Positions 59,192 through 60,000 of a stretch of 60,000 bases of DNA are shown here, one piece after another. The position numbers and the translations under genes were made by a program. Each line of letters opens with the position of its first letter. Within the stretch, counting starts at the first letter, position 1. This DNA comes from Takakia lepidozioides. Taxonomy: Eukaryota > Streptophyta > Takakiopsida > Takakiales > Takakiaceae. Location of the stretch: NCBI GenBank assembly GCA_030704615.1, contig CM060733.1, forward strand, positions 31,684,001 to 31,744,000, read 5' to 3'. Below the pieces are notes generated by a model. It saw only the letters and a list, made by a program, of their open reading frames with translations, had not been told where the DNA came from and did not search any database.

Positions 59192-60000
59192 ATGGACGAG
59201 GTCAGTGAAATCCTTCGCAATGATCCCTACATATGGTTGGAAGGGTCATTCATACCTAGGGGGCTTTATTCATCATTTGCTCTATTTCTGTTAGTTTATA
59301 GGACAGCAAAGGGGGTTGAGAGTCGCATCCAAAAAGAGATGACCGCTATAAGAAGGACTATAATGAGTGCTTTCGTGAAGCAGTTGAGAATTGCCGACCC
59401 ATCATTCGGACCGCAGTTTCTCCTGGAGATAAAAAAAACCATTATAACAAGCCAGGCAAGCCAGAAATGGCCCAGGAGAAGTTGCACAGGCTGTCTACCG
59501 CCGTTGTGTCTCCAGAACAAAAGGTGAAGTGGCTGCAGATATGGAACTCCGATCCCACAGTTAGGGATACCCACATGTTCCCAAGGCCGGAGAAAGAGAA
59601 GAAGACCCAGCGTGTCATTCCTGTCAGTGACAATGTGCTGGACACCTGGCTTCACAAGGCCACTTACTGGAGCCAGGTGTGATGTCCTTCCCTGTGTCAC
59701 TGTCTTTTCTCTTTTCCTGTCCTTATCTTTCTATTGCCTCTTACATTCGCTGTGATTGCTTTTGGTTTCATTCTTGCATTTGTATTGTTTTGCAGTTGGA
59801 AGAAAGGGCCAGATCGGTTCTGCATACTCAACTGGCTGACTATGGCATCAGTATGATAGCACCGAAGGTGTCCTTCGAAGCATACATGAGGAAATGGAGA
59901 GCCACAGTGTGGCACTCTTGTTTCTTTAGAGAGTTCAGCAAGGAAGGTGGCATCAGTCGAACAAATGAGCTGGACCAGCAAGAAAAAGGAGAGGAAGCCT
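59192..60000 (+). CDS. Unidentified coding region, partial at right edge
   Basis: ATG 59192 opens MDEVSEILRNDPYIWLEG, continuing to about 59430, where an A8 run (near 59430-59437) separates it from a second frame: DKKNHYNKPGKPEMAQEKLH, KVKWLQIWNSDPTVRD, DNVLDTWLHKATYWSQ. That frame meets a plausible donor (CAG/GTGTGA at 59679) and resumes after TTTTGCAG at about 59795 with LEERARSVLHTQLADYGI and SFEAYMRKWRATVWHSCFF, open to the window end. I recognise no family. The amino-acid composition looks protein-like, but the frame change at the A run means either a missed intron, a sequence error or a pseudogene. Confidence 0.4.

Overview
This window reads as nuclear DNA of a land plant, most likely a seedless vascular plant (a fern is my best guess; a lycophyte or bryophyte is not excluded). 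The reasons are typical GT-AG introns of a few hundred bases, plant-type gene families, a long intron-poor PLS-type pentatricopeptide repeat (PPR) gene plus several PPR relics, and abundant Ty3/gypsy, copia, LINE and tRNA-derived SINE debris. I could not place the species.

Five genes can be modelled with consistent splice phases. (1) A six-exon cytochrome P450 of the CYP85 clan, minus strand, 16031-19513, 500 aa. (2) A three-exon 2-oxoglutarate/Fe(II) dioxygenase, plus strand, 21813-23914, 374 aa, divergent from the P450. (3) A 22-exon importin-beta-like HEAT-repeat gene, minus strand, 29145-47289, 1164 aa. (4) An eight-exon alpha-N-terminal protein methyltransferase (NTMT1 type), plus strand, 50525-53937, 307 aa. 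(5) A PPR gene, minus strand, 54397-57510, 1037 aa, tail-to-tail with the methyltransferase gene. Its reading frame now stops before a decayed DYW domain that is still readable downstream. An unidentified coding region runs off the right edge.

Left part (1-15.6 kb): degenerate tRNA-like tandem repeats, then gene fragments (PPR, duplicated F-box, U2AF65 exon, PPR), a copia gag relic, and a 7-kb composite bounded by two roughly 97% identical 348-bp direct repeats that look like LTRs. Inside it, on the minus strand, is a broken Ty3/gypsy element with the order protease - cytosine-5 DNA methyltransferase - (deleted) reverse transcriptase - RNase H - integrase. The methyltransferase has motifs I, IV, VI, VIII and IX/X in Dnmt3-like canonical order and is the most notable object in the window. 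Three consecutive tandem-repeat arrays (67-bp unit, 76-bp higher-order unit, about 11-bp unit) occupy the space where gag and the leader would be expected.

Middle (16-47 kb): the two metabolic genes are separated by a large imperfect inverted repeat and a SINE with a 14-bp target-site duplication. The importin gene's introns are loaded with LINE debris, including a 3' tail with an AAGCTC/GAGCTT hairpin scattered over several introns and one LINE copy that has picked up a PPR fragment.

Right (47-60 kb): the methyltransferase and PPR genes, then a nearly perfect 93-nt GC-rich palindrome nested beside a second inverted repeat. All functional calls are from reading translations and splice signals by eye, without database searches; percentages are hand counts.
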